Shown here: in pieces, positions 9,494-17,085 of the stretch
Numbering within the stretch: position 1 is the first letter of the stretch
Layout of the letters: each line of letters starts with the position of its first letter
Source: Mucilaginibacter sp. OK283
Lineage (GTDB): Bacteria; Bacteroidota; Bacteroidia; Sphingobacteriales; Sphingobacteriaceae
Assembly: GCF_900110415.1 (NCBI RefSeq)
Contig: NZ_FODR01000014.1
Location: 124,001 to 188,000, forward strand
Length of the DNA: 64,000 nt
Reading direction: 5' to 3'
Program-made: the position numbers and the translations under genes
Notes under the pieces: generated by a model
The model's input: only the letters and a program-made list of their open reading frames with translations
The model's database searches: none
What the model was told of the DNA's origin: nothing

Positions 9494-11179
9494 TTACATA
9501 TTAGCCCTAAACAAATGAATTATAGGTATCAAATCAAAAAAGTTGCTTACATCTAACAATGCGCTTGTTCCTGTATGCGCAATATCATTACGAATCTTTA
9601 CAAGGGTTCCTACTTTTCTTAAATAGGTGTCGTCTTTGCTAAACTTAAATGCCATGATAAAGGAAAGTTTCGTTAGCGTAGCATATTGCAATGAAGCATT
9701 GGTATCTAATTTTTCTAAATAGTTTCCATTGACAGTATCAGCATGGAAGGTCATGTGATAAGTACTACCAGTCTTTGCATGAATGGTGGTACCGGTTAAA
9801 TCGACAATACTTTTGGCGTTACTATCAAAAACAATCTCATTGTAGTTTTCAATGATCTGAAAATAATTCATGTATGCCGCTTCAAACATCTCCAGTCTGA
9901 TTAGCTCAAATGACCGCTTTAGCCCAAATTCGGAAAACGTCAAAAAACCTGCATCTGTAAATGTCGTTTGTGCGATAGCATTTTGATGTGCTGTGAAAAT
10001 ACTTTTAAGATAAATTCTATCAAAACATACTTTAACCTGTTCTTTAAAAGCTTCGTAATTTTTCAAGCTCAAATCATCAGGGATCAAATATTCCGGTGAC
10101 TCTTTAATATAGTACCCGTCTGCCTTCAGCGCTAATAATTGCTTCATATTCCAGGCTTTATTAGATGCTGTAAAAATTATCACCTGGGTGCCTTCGTTAC
10201 GAGCTTTGATCTCCCTTAAAATTTCCGTTCCGCTATAACGATCAATTGGTAATACGATGCCCGCAATATCCTCTTTTAGGGGAAGCAATCTTAAGTCCAA
10301 TAAAATAAGATCCCAATCTTTTCCGATTTCATCGCGAATACGTTTAAAAAATTCAGTTTCAGATAACCCATCCCCGGTGATCGACATAACCGTTCCACCT
10401 TTAAATATTACAGATAGAGCGCTTGTCCATCCCTTAAAGCCTTCATCATCGATATAAAGTATCTTTTTACGAATAGCATCTATAGTATTTGGCCCGGCAA
10501 GTTGAGCTGGGCTACCCACACCGGCAGAACCAGTAGCCGCTTGCCTGGCCAAAGCCAAGGCTATTGCGCTGTTTTTAGCGCGAAGGTATTTAAAATACAG
10601 CGTTTTCGATTTTAAATAGGCAGGTGCGGTGGTGCTTAAACTTGCCAGTTTTGCAACACGGTCTAATTGATAAACGCCCCATTCATTAGCAAGGGAATGG
10701 GGGCCCATAGTTTCAGGCTTATTTATAATCAGATTATTAAGAACATTTAAATAATTTTCAGTTCTTAATGGTTGTATGGCATAAAGGTTTGCCCTTATTT
10801 CATCGAGATCTTCAGGACAAAGCAGGCAACCTTCCGTAACTGCTATTAACGGATATTTTTCGTTGCGCGATAGTAAAAGAGTTTCCAGAGATTTGTCGGA
10901 AATGAAAATTATTGGAACCAAATAATCATCACTTATTTCATTTGAAAACCTGATATGTAAACCGAGTTTAAATCCAATTTGATTATTGGGGGTTTCACCC
11001 AATGACACAGGGATAAGGATTTTATCGATTTTATTTTTTTGAAATTTGGGTATTATAAAACCATCCGTCTCAGGCTCATCGACGAGTTCATGAAAATCAA
11101 GAGATTTCACCTTTAACTCGTCGATTATTTTTTTAGTGAAGGTATTCGCCTGGTCATTAACTATATATATTTCGCCCAT
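9494..11179 (-). CDS. Receiver-domain protein with a C-terminal HEPN RNase-like motif
   Basis: 561 residues in three parts. Residues 1-160 have alternating beta/alpha sequence (IYIVND, IDKILIPVSL, VPIIFIS, LIAVTEG) like a degenerate receiver or sensor domain without phosphorylation residues. Residues 238-365 form a canonical receiver domain: acidic pair D244/D245, phospho-acceptor D295 in LILLDLRL, T337 in IIFTAS and K359 in YYIKES. The tail is helical and ends with RNDIAH (R530 to H535), matching the RNxxxH consensus of HEPN ribonucleases. The model is a phosphorylation-gated RNase or abortive-infection effector; catalysis is inferred from one motif. No histidine kinase is adjacent. The ATG at 11179 lies inside the end of the upstream frame (23-base overlap), so the two genes form a coupled unit. 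The setting is a decayed mobile-element zone. Confidence 0.7.
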   Translation of the reverse strand: MGEIYIVNDQANTFTKKIIDELKVKSLDFHELVDEPETDGFIIPKFQKNKIDKILIPVSLGETPNNQIGFKLGLHIRFSNEISDDYLVPIIFISDKSLETLLLSRNEKYPLIAVTEGCLLCPEDLDEIRANLYAIQPLRTENYLNVLNNLIINKPETMGPHSLANEWGVYQLDRVAKLASLSTTAPAYLKSKTLYFKYLRAKNSAIALALARQAATGSAGVGSPAQLAGPNTIDAIRKKILYIDDEGFKGWTSALSVIFKGGTVMSITGDGLSETEFFKRIRDEIGKDWDLILLDLRLLPLKEDIAGIVLPIDRYSGTEILREIKARNEGTQVIIFTASNKAWNMKQLLALKADGYYIKESPEYLIPDDLSLKNYEAFKEQVKVCFDRIYLKSIFTAHQNAIAQTTFTDAGFLTFSEFGLKRSFELIRLEMFEAAYMNYFQIIENYNEIVFDSNAKSIVDLTGTTIHAKTGSTYHMTFHADTVNGNYLEKLDTNASLQYATLTKLSFIMAFKFSKDDTYLRKVGTLVKIRNDIAHTGTSALLDVSNFFDLIPIIHLFRANM

Positions 11180-11423
11180 GTCGTAATATTGATTGTATGA
11201 TTTTTTCTAAATGGTTTAATAATACTCCAGGTGCACTACTATGAGCCGCAGTTTCAAACTTAGCCATAACGGTCGTTCCAGACTCTGCGAGCATAGCAAA
11301 TTGAGCTGTAAGTTCTTTTATTTCCGGCAGTTTATCCTTAAAGCTATATGAATTAATTAATGAGGAGATCTGAGCGGATATCAAAGACAGATCCTGAGCA
11401 ATAAAACTTTTACCATAAGTCAA
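11157..11423 (-). CDS. Small helical partner of the receiver-HEPN protein; true start unclear
   Basis: From a TTG at 11423 the frame encodes 88 residues, mostly helical (SLISAQISSLINSYSF, LLNHLEKIIQSILRHG), with no recognised domain. The frame stays open upstream to 11540 with protein-like sequence (RLFYSNLKDFLYHF, NETGNAQVKIL) but contains no ATG, GTG or TTG. An ATG at 11557 begins MENDFDAKAKARL in another frame and stops at about 11516; a one-base shift would join the two. The gene is therefore either frameshifted, 5' truncated or uses an odd start. Its last 23 bases overlap the receiver-HEPN gene, which suggests a regulatory or antidote-like partner; that role is inference. Confidence 0.5.
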   Translation of the reverse strand: MTYGKSFIAQDLSLISAQISSLINSYSFKDKLPEIKELTAQFAMLAESGTTVMAKFETAAHSSAPGVLLNHLEKIIQSILRHGRNIYS

Positions 11424-11603
11424 AATCTTAACCTGTGCATTCCCTGTTTCATTAAAATGATAGAGAAAATCTTTCAGATTTGAATAAAATAAGCGTTTAT
11501 TGATTCGACTTATATTTACAGCCTCGCTTTTGCTTTGGCATCAAAATCGTTTTCCATGATGTGCGTAATTTTTGTCCTTAAATGGTGTTGAAATAGTTTT
11601 GAA

Positions 11604-11629
11604 ACAGCACCCCGTTTACAGAGTGCTGT
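11604..11629 (-). terminator. Hairpin downstream of the SSB gene
   Basis: ACAGCAC (11604-11610) and GTGCTGT (11623-11629) form a 7-bp stem just after the SSB stop codon. There is no strong T tract on the minus strand, so termination is possible but weakly supported. Confidence 0.35.
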
Positions 11630-11639
11630 AGGATGGGTT

Positions 11640-12035
11640 TTAGAATGGCAAATCATCATCACCGCCACCTGCTCCAACGGCTTTCTTTTCAGCCTTTTTA
11701 TCTTTTGGGGGATCGTTTGGTTTTACACCAGTGGAGCCGAATAGCTTGACGGTATCAACAGCGCATACAAGGTCAGCTTGTACTTTTCCATCGCGGTTTT
11801 CCCATGTTTGGGCTTCGACCCATCCTGAAATTTCGACTATTGCGCCTTTGGTGAGGTACACAGCCAAACCGGGATTTATCCAGTATGAGCAGTTTACAAA
11901 AGCGGTCTTTTCCTTTTTTTCGCCTGCTTTGGTTTTGTACCGCTGGTTCAGGGCTACGGTAAAATTGGTTACTTGTTTGTCGCCTGAAACTGTCCTTGTT
12001 TGAGCGTCTGCGGTAATTCTTCCTGTGAATAACAT
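11640..12035 (-). CDS. ssb: Single-stranded DNA-binding protein, mobile-element type
   Basis: About 131 residues. The OB-fold begins MLFTGRITADAQTR and continues through VTNFTVALNQRYKT, then WINPGLAVYLTKGAIVEISGWVEA. A short Lys/Asp-rich linker leads to the acidic C-terminal tip DDDLPF, the docking site for SSB partners. The reading frame extends upstream to 12239, but that sequence is not SSB-like. The ATG at 12035 matches the family N-terminus and follows an A-rich leader. It is shorter than housekeeping SSBs and resembles the SSBs carried by Bacteroidota plasmids and conjugative elements, in line with the element debris around it. Confidence 0.88.
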   Translation of the reverse strand: MLFTGRITADAQTRTVSGDKQVTNFTVALNQRYKTKAGEKKEKTAFVNCSYWINPGLAVYLTKGAIVEISGWVEAQTWENRDGKVQADLVCAVDTVKLFGSTGVKPNDPPKDKKAEKKAVGAGGGDDDLPF

Positions 12036-12547
12036 AATTTTTGTTTTTTTAATAAATGAATAAATCTGTTTTGCTTTCCTTATCCCGCTTTGCTTTTCCT
12101 GATTATTTTTAAAAAAGGGAAAAAAGAAAGCCATAGGAAGTGCCGGCTCATAGCCAGAAGGAAACGGAATAAGTCCCGAAGGGTGGATTGGTGAGGTACG
12201 AGCCAAGCCATTATGCCGTAGTCTTTTGGCGTACTCCAAAAAAGGAATACGGCAAGACCTTAGCTGCGCTTTTTACCCGTTTCGACTAAAAATATTAATG
12301 AATGACGACAATGACGAACTCATTTACGCTGAAAACAAATGGAAGAAAACCCTAAAGCACCCGGATTCCTGACATCCAGTCAACACTATTTTTTGCTTCT
12401 GTGCTTATATTTGTGTTGCAAGGATCAGCAACTACCTTTCTCCCGCAAGCACCAGTAAATCACTGTAATCTCATAGAGAACCATTTCTGCTTTCAGCGCA
12501 TTCTAAGGGACAAGATCTTTAGCATTTCACTTAAAATATTTTCGTAA
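12036..12547. other. Intergenic region between SSB and sigma factor genes
   Basis: 512 bases without a convincing gene. It must hold the divergent promoters of the SSB gene and the sigma factor gene. A 24-codon ATG frame at 12298-12372 is too short to support. A TATATTTG box at 12406-12413 is the only clear promoter-like element seen. Confidence 0.5.
12406..12413 (+). promoter_or_regulatory. Candidate Bacteroidota -7 box (TATATTTG)
   Basis: TATATTTG fits the TAnnTTTG -7 consensus of Bacteroidota primary promoters and lies 134 bases before the sigma factor ATG. No good TTTG -33 box is found at the usual 19-base spacing, so support is modest. Confidence 0.3.
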
Positions 12548-13408
12548 ATGAGGCAACTTAAAATTAGTGAGTCAATCACCAATCGTGAGACAGCATCGTT
12601 GAATCAGTATTTGTCAGATATCGCAAAGATTCCGATGGTTACTCCGCAAGAAGAGGTGACGTTGACACAAAAAATCAGGGAAGGCGACCAGGCAGCGTTA
12701 GAAAGATTAACAACTGCCAATTTAAGGTTCGTAGTTTCCGTAGCAAAACAATATCAAAGTTCAGGGCTGACACTTGGCGACCTGATCAATGAGGGCAATG
12801 TTGGTTTAGTTAAAGCGGCCAAGCGTTTTGATGAAACAAAAGGATTTAAATTTATATCCTATGCTGTATGGTGGATCCGGCAATCCATCTTATCGGCTAT
12901 AAATGAACAATCGCGCATGATTCGGTTGCCGTTAAACAAAGTTGGGGATATTTCAAAGATTGCAAAAGCGGCATCCAAACTGGAACAACAGTTTGAGCGC
13001 CAGCCAACACCGGAAGAAATAGCCGAGAATCTGGAATTAACCGCAGAAAAGATCAGTGACACGTTAGGGCATTCCGGCAGGCACATTTCTTATGATTCAC
13101 CATTTTCCAGTGAAGAGGAAAACACGTTACTGGATGTGCTGCACAGCCCCGAACCTGCTACAGATAAAGGCTTAATGACCGAATCGCTATCATTGGAGGT
13201 ATCCAATTGCATGCGTGTGCTTGGCGAAAAAGAAAAAGATATATTGTCCCTTTTCTTTGGACTGGGTACACAACAGGCCCAAAGCCTTGAAGAAATTGGC
13301 GATAAATATAACCTTACCCGCGAAAGAGTAAGACAGATTAAAGACAAAGCACTTTCCAGGCTTCGGGAAAATTCACGGGCCTGGGTGTTAAAGGGCTATT
13401 TAGATTGA
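12548..13408 (+). CDS. RpoD/SigA-like sigma-70 factor (accessory paralogue)
   Basis: 286 residues, the compact length of Bacteroidota primary sigma factors. Region 1.2 is SLNQYLSDIAKIPMVTPQEE. Region 2 contains LRFVVSVAKQYQSSGLTLGD and the -10 melting segment ISYAVWWIRQSIL. Region 3 has the PTPEEIAENLELTAEKI segment and region 4.2 the LTRERVRQIKDKALSRLR helix. Several positions differ from the near-invariant housekeeping protein (for example SKIAKAASKLEQQFERQPTP and the SFSSEEENTLLD area), and the context is an element border. I therefore read it as a second, accessory sigma rather than the essential rpoD, although that cannot be settled here. A strong terminator follows directly. Confidence 0.85.
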   Translation: MRQLKISESITNRETASLNQYLSDIAKIPMVTPQEEVTLTQKIREGDQAALERLTTANLRFVVSVAKQYQSSGLTLGDLINEGNVGLVKAAKRFDETKGFKFISYAVWWIRQSILSAINEQSRMIRLPLNKVGDISKIAKAASKLEQQFERQPTPEEIAENLELTAEKISDTLGHSGRHISYDSPFSSEEENTLLDVLHSPEPATDKGLMTESLSLEVSNCMRVLGEKEKDILSLFFGLGTQQAQSLEEIGDKYNLTRERVRQIKDKALSRLRENSRAWVLKGYLD

Positions 13409-13411
13409 CAA

Positions 13412-13445
13412 AAAAACTCCTTGCGACAACAGGGAGTTTTTTTTT
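13412..13445 (+). terminator. Rho-independent terminator after the sigma factor gene
   Basis: AAAACTCC (13413-13420) pairs with GGAGTTTT (13433-13440) and is followed by further T residues, only a few bases after the sigma stop codon. Confidence 0.85.
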
Positions 13446-13592
13446 AATTATCCTGGCGGGATTGCCGAATGGCGCATTAGGGATTGAAATGGCATCCTTC
13501 GACAGAAGATATAATGGAAAGCCCGACCGAAGGGAATGCCATAATGTTTTAAATTTCCTTAATTAAGCAAATTAAGAAGCTTTGAATTCTTA

Positions 13593-14213
13593 TCATATTT
13601 GATCGGAACCCGCCATAAATGCCCAATTCACGATTTGGCCGAGCGTTCCGAGAATGGCAGACCTACCTTCTTCGGTTTTCAGGTTAATGTCTGCAAATTG
13701 ATGTCCATTATTACGGGTATGCAAAACGATATAATAAATTCCGCCGACCAGGAGAGCTGCTACAGCCCGAAAGTTGACATGCGAATTTTCAAAATGCGGA
13801 TCGGTCATTTCTAAAAAATCCTGCCCGATGCTTTCCCTTGCGTTATGAATGCTTTGCATCATTTGACTTGTTCCGGAAAGTTCCATCAAGATCAAATTTT
13901 GCATTTCCTGTTCTTTGGAAAAGAACTTAAATAATTCCTGCAAAATGTCCGTTATGACTAACTGGCTATTGCCAGGACTGGCATCTTTTAGCAGTGATTT
14001 CAGATGCTCCGAAAAGACCATCCAATAATCATTTTCAGTAACATAAGCTTCCGTAAGGTTATCTAAATTACCAAAGTAACGATATACCAATTTTCTATCA
14101 ACACCTGCCTCGCGAGCAACATTACTGATGCGGACGTCCTTAAAACCCTTTGTTTTAATGATCTGACCTACAGCATCGATAAGCTTTCGCTTGGTTTGTT
14201 CTTTATCTTTCAT
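13593..14213 (-). CDS. TetR/AcrR-family transcriptional regulator
   Basis: About 206 residues from MKDKEQTKRKLIDAVG. The N-terminal helix-turn-helix is VRISNVAREAGVDRKLVYRYFGNLDNL, the standard TetR signature, followed by an all-helical ligand-binding region. The open frame extends to 14264, but the ATG at 14213 gives the typical TetR N-terminus. The SDR gene at 14315-15079 lies upstream on the same strand 101 bases away, so the two may be co-transcribed, with the regulator controlling the dehydrogenase. The effector is unknown. Confidence 0.85.
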   Translation of the reverse strand: MKDKEQTKRKLIDAVGQIIKTKGFKDVRISNVAREAGVDRKLVYRYFGNLDNLTEAYVTENDYWMVFSEHLKSLLKDASPGNSQLVITDILQELFKFFSKEQEMQNLILMELSGTSQMMQSIHNARESIGQDFLEMTDPHFENSHVNFRAVAALLVGGIYYIVLHTRNNGHQFADINLKTEEGRSAILGTLGQIVNWAFMAGSDQI

Positions 14214-14314
14214 TGGATAAGGTTTAAGGTTATCCCTGTTGCACCTAATAATGTCAATAAGCAAACCTTCCGTCAGCTTATACCATTCTTTTTTCCTGCT
14301 TAACCGACAAAAAA

Positions 14315-15079
14315 TTAAAACCGCAACGTGGAAAGAAGCCCGCCATCGACCGATAATATTTCTCCGTATAAATAATCAGAATCTGCTGACGCCAAAAAGA
14401 GAGACGCTTTCGCGATATCATCCGGTCTGCCAAACCGTTGTGCTGGTATTCTTTTGAAGGCTTTTACAATCGGTGAGTCCTCGTCATTTATGAATGGTTG
14501 AACCATGGGGGTTTGAATTAAACCGGGTGCGATCGCATTAGCTCTTATGCCATCATGCCCCATCTCAGCATTAATTTGCTTTGTAAAGCCGACTATGGCG
14601 TGTTTAGATATGGTATAGGCCATTCCCGCACCTCCGCCAATCAGGCCCGCATCCGAGGCCATGTTTACAATAACTCCATATTTATGGTCGATCATGCTTT
14701 GCAGAACATATTTAGTCACCAAAAAAGTTCCTACAACATTTACTGATAGTATCTTTCTTAACAGCGGCAAATCTGTTTGTGCCATGGGGATAAGATTGTC
14801 AAATACCCCGGCTGTATTGCAAAGAATGCTTATTTTTCCATACGCATTAATGGCTTGTTCATAAAGGGTTATTACTTCCTGTTCGTTGCTGATATCGGTG
14901 GTTCTACCTATCGCATCGCCTCCGCCCACTTTAATTTCTGATACTGTTTCCTGTAATTTTTCAGACTGAATATCGGCGGCGATTATTTTAGCACCTTCCC
15001 TGGCAAACAGTAAGGCCTGAGCCTTGCCTATGCCAGATGCCGCACCCGTGATCAGAGCCACTTGATTTGCTAATTTCAT
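14315..15079 (-). CDS. Short-chain dehydrogenase/reductase
   Basis: 254 residues. The NAD(P)-binding motif TGAASGIG is at residues 11-18. CNTAG replaces the usual NNAG at about 87-91. The catalytic residues are S142 (NMASDAG), Y155 and K159 (YTISK). The end carries DGG in the common SDR C-terminal pattern. It is a soluble NAD(P)-dependent oxidoreductase of the classical SDR type; the substrate cannot be deduced. The first 16 codons of the longer open frame are dropped in favour of ATG 15079, which starts MKLANQVALITG in normal family alignment. Confidence 0.9.
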   Translation of the reverse strand: MKLANQVALITGAASGIGKAQALLFAREGAKIIAADIQSEKLQETVSEIKVGGGDAIGRTTDISNEQEVITLYEQAINAYGKISILCNTAGVFDNLIPMAQTDLPLLRKILSVNVVGTFLVTKYVLQSMIDHKYGVIVNMASDAGLIGGGAGMAYTISKHAIVGFTKQINAEMGHDGIRANAIAPGLIQTPMVQPFINDEDSPIVKAFKRIPAQRFGRPDDIAKASLFLASADSDYLYGEILSVDGGLLSTLRF

Positions 15080-15164
15080 TTCTTTCTTATTAAGATCTTT
15101 TAATTTATTGCATAAAAAGAAACCCACTTAAAACAAACTTCTGGTTCTAAGTGGGCTTCCGGTA

Positions 15165-15458
15165 TTATTTGAAGGCGATTATTTCCGCCAATTCTATAGA
15201 CGGCTCTGGTTCAAACAGATCGTCCGCTGCCGACATCAGGGCGGCAACAAGTTTTCCGCTCAAATGGGTCTGGCGGCTTTCTTCTGATTCAAATGTATCG
15301 AAGATTCCGAAGGTGGTAGGCCCCAGTTTTAAAGCATACCATGAAACGGTTCCAAGTTCCTGTTGAACCAGCGGTAATGCATTAATCAATAATTCTGCTA
15401 ATTCGTTTTCTTTTCCGGGTTTGGCCTCTAATTTGGCCAGGATCGCTAATTTAACCAT
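15165..15458 (-). CDS. Antibiotic-biosynthesis monooxygenase (ABM)/quinol monooxygenase family
   Basis: 97 residues, the usual length of single-domain ABM proteins. KLAILAKLEAKPGKENELAELL and the following QELGTVSWYALKLGP, TFGIFDTFESEE and HLSGKLVAALMSAADDLF are the ABM signatures. These dimeric alpha/beta-barrel enzymes oxidise quinols or other aromatics, often without a cofactor. The ATG at 15458 overlaps the stop of a 38-codon small frame (15451-15567), and an ECF-type promoter copy lies further upstream at 15616-15641. It therefore appears to belong to the regulon of the divergently encoded ECF sigma factor at 15786. Confidence 0.85.
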   Translation of the reverse strand: MVKLAILAKLEAKPGKENELAELLINALPLVQQELGTVSWYALKLGPTTFGIFDTFESEESRQTHLSGKLVAALMSAADDLFEPEPSIELAEIIAFK

Positions 15459-15567
15459 TGTGTTTATGTTGAATTGATTTATTTGATTGAGGAATTATCT
15501 CGGCTAAGATTACGCTGATACAGCCGAGCATGATCATTCTTGTGATAAAACAGATAAAAATTTCCAT
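15451..15567 (-). CDS. 38-residue predicted membrane peptide upstream of the monooxygenase
   Basis: This short frame starts at ATG 15567 and ends with TAA at 15451-15453, overlapping the monooxygenase start by 8 bases. The peptide has one hydrophobic helix (MIMLGCISVILAEII) with a polar, His/Asn/Lys-rich tail. It is the first frame after the ECF-type promoter at 15616-15641, so it would be translated first and could couple translation to the monooxygenase. No homologue is known to me; it may also be a leader without a product role. Confidence 0.4.
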   Translation of the reverse strand: MEIFICFITRMIMLGCISVILAEIIPQSNKSIQHKHNG

Positions 15568-15615
15568 AGATTTCGATTTTTGTAAGGGTATCCAGTTGTT
15601 TTTAATACCCTGATA

Positions 15616-15641
15616 GACGATGCAGGCCGCCTCACCTTACA
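15616..15641 (-). promoter_or_regulatory. ECF sigma promoter copy D (monooxygenase unit)
   Basis: On the minus strand TGTAAGG (15641-15635) is followed by exactly 15 bases and CGTC (15619-15616), continuing TATCAGG. The same pattern with the same spacing occurs five more times between 15.7 and 23.5 kb. It reads toward the small frame at 15567 and the monooxygenase. Confidence 0.75.
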
Positions 15642-15737
15642 GCGGATTGAAAAAAAATTCAAAATGGCCTCTGTGAAAATATTTACAAACTGTATATCAG
15701 TTAATTATGAAAAAAAATTAAATATTATTATTTTCAG

Positions 15738-15763
15738 TGTAAGGATATGGTTGCAGCAACGTC
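15738..15763 (+). promoter_or_regulatory. ECF sigma promoter copy A (sigma gene itself)
   Basis: TGTAAGG (15738-15744), 15 bases, CGTC (15760-15763). The -10-like element ends 22 bases before the ATG of the ECF sigma gene, which implies positive autoregulation, common for ECF factors. Confidence 0.75.
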
Positions 15764-15785
15764 CGTGTGATAAAACAACTACTAT

Positions 15786-16358
15786 ATGTTAGGGACTAAC
15801 AGGAAACTTGACCCGGGGCTTTGGGTCAAAAACTATGCGGATTATTTGTATAACTTTTCGATACAGAGGGTTAATGATGAGGACATGGCGAATGACCTGG
15901 TGCAGGATACATTTTTATCGGCTTTGGAAAATGCCGAAACCTTTGCCGGCAACAGCAGCGAATTAACCTGGCTTAGGGCCATACTTAGAAACAAAATAAT
16001 CGATTACTATCGAAAAAAGTCTTCCGGCCTGAACGCGGTGACCGAGCGGCGGGATTTTGAAGAAAACCCGGTTGAATATTTCGGAGAGGACGGGATCTGG
16101 AAAGCAGAATTCGCGCCGACGCCTTTCGGGCATGACGGGCACCAGCGTTTAGATAAGAAGGAGTTTTATACTGTACTGGAGTTTTGTATGGAAAAATTAC
16201 CTGCCTTATGGATGTCCATCTTTCGTATGAAACACCTGGATGAGGAAAAAACGGATGTGATCTGCAAGGAACTGCGGGTAACCTCATCCAACTATTGGGT
16301 GATCATTCACCGCGCCAAACTGAGTTTAAGGGAATGTTTGCAAAAAAACTGGATATGA
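15786..16358 (+). CDS. ECF-type RNA polymerase sigma factor
   Basis: 190 residues with two domains. Sigma2 includes YADYLYNFSIQRVNDEDMAND, LVQDTFLSALEN (the core-binding helix) and TWLRAILRNKIIDYYRKKSS. A charged linker of about 50 residues follows, then sigma4 with FCMEKLPALWMSIFRMKHLD and the DNA-recognition helix VTSSNYWVIIHRAKLSLREC. It should direct RNA polymerase to the TGTAAGG-N15-CGTC sites, one of which precedes it. Its stop overlaps the start of the anti-sigma gene (ATGA, 16355-16358), the usual arrangement for a sigma and its inhibitor. Confidence 0.93.
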   Translation: MLGTNRKLDPGLWVKNYADYLYNFSIQRVNDEDMANDLVQDTFLSALENAETFAGNSSELTWLRAILRNKIIDYYRKKSSGLNAVTERRDFEENPVEYFGEDGIWKAEFAPTPFGHDGHQRLDKKEFYTVLEFCMEKLPALWMSIFRMKHLDEEKTDVICKELRVTSSNYWVIIHRAKLSLRECLQKNWI

Positions 16359-16654
16359 AAAAGTGGATCAACAATTTAAGGCTGAAGGCTAACGGACAAA
16401 AATACACTTGCCGCCGCGCGACCTATTTTATCGAAAAGCGGCACGAAAAAGCATTGAATATAAATGACCTGACCGAGTTATATATGCATTTGATCATTTG
16501 CCCTTTCTGCCGCCTTTACAGGATACAAAGCGCTATGATCCACAAAATGCTCCGGAAGATCATCCGGACAGAATCAGCTAATACCGTTGCCATGAACGGC
16601 GATGTCAAAGTGCAGCTACAGCAGATAATCGACGAAAAAAACAGAAATATTTAA
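16355..16654 (+). CDS. Zinc-finger (ZAS-type) anti-sigma factor, soluble
   Basis: 99 residues from the ATG that overlaps the sigma stop. The sequence has C (in KYTCRRA), then HLIICPFC, which is the HxxxCxxC core of ZAS anti-sigma domains. No transmembrane segment follows, so it is predicted to be cytoplasmic rather than membrane-anchored. It should bind and silence the sigma factor encoded just upstream until a signal acts, possibly redox or metal state through the cysteines; the signal is inferred. The frame also opens at 16295, but that part lies inside the sigma gene and is not used. Confidence 0.8.
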   Translation: MKKWINNLRLKANGQKYTCRRATYFIEKRHEKALNINDLTELYMHLIICPFCRLYRIQSAMIHKMLRKIIRTESANTVAMNGDVKVQLQQIIDEKNRNI

Positions 16655-16661
16655 TTTTCAA

Positions 16662-16687
16662 TGTAAGGATGGTCACCCGGCCTCGTC
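16662..16687 (+). promoter_or_regulatory. ECF sigma promoter copy B (DUF6799 and SnoaL-like genes)
   Basis: TGTAAGG (16662-16668), 15 bases, CGTC (16684-16687), continuing TGTCAGG. It lies just after the anti-sigma gene and 41 bases before the ATG of the DUF6799 gene. Confidence 0.75.
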
Positions 16688-16728
16688 TGTCAGGTCAAAG
16701 ATTAATTCCAAACATTAAAATTAAAAAC

Positions 16729-17022
16729 ATGAAAAAATTGATGATGGCTGCATTGGCCCTGACCTTAGGCTGCAGCGCAATGGCACAAACCAAAGCTGAC
16801 ACGACCCAAAAACCGGAGAACTTTGTAATGCGTTACCACGGTAAAATGATGAAGATCGTTGACGGAAAACCAACACCGATGACCGAAACTATTACGCTGA
16901 ACAATGGCGCTAAGGTAGCAGTTGACGGATCAGTTAAATTGCCAAACGGTAAGAAACTGAAGATCAAAGAAAATCAAAAAGTAACCATGAGCGGCAAAAT
17001 GTCGATGGCCACCGGTAACTAA
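16729..17022 (+). CDS. Secreted DUF6799 protein
   Basis: 97 residues with a signal peptide (KKLMMAALALTLGCSAMAQ, cleavage after AMAQ). Two short beta repeats follow: VMRYHGKMMKIVDGKPTPM and ETITLNNGAKVAVDGSV, then KLPNGKKLKIKENQKV. This looks like DUF6799, a small periplasmic family of unknown function in Bacteroidota. The ATG at 16729 is chosen because it begins the signal peptide; the earlier TTG at 16669 lies within the promoter. It directly follows ECF promoter copy B, so it is a predicted target of the sigma factor. Confidence 0.7.
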   Translation: MKKLMMAALALTLGCSAMAQTKADTTQKPENFVMRYHGKMMKIVDGKPTPMTETITLNNGAKVAVDGSVKLPNGKKLKIKENQKVTMSGKMSMATGN

Positions 17023-17085
17023 TCATTTATCCGTTTAGCAAAGTCTGGCACCTGCCGGACTTTGCTGATTTAAATACATAAGCAC

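Noticed and set aside
9494-11423. Assignment of the receiver-HEPN unit to the Detocs defence system
   Set aside because: No histidine kinase or second phospho-carrier is adjacent and the effector domain differs; only the general logic is similar.
12298-12372. 24-codon plus-strand frame between SSB and the sigma gene
   Set aside because: It has an ATG and a stop but no ribosome site, no recognisable motif and too little length to separate from chance.
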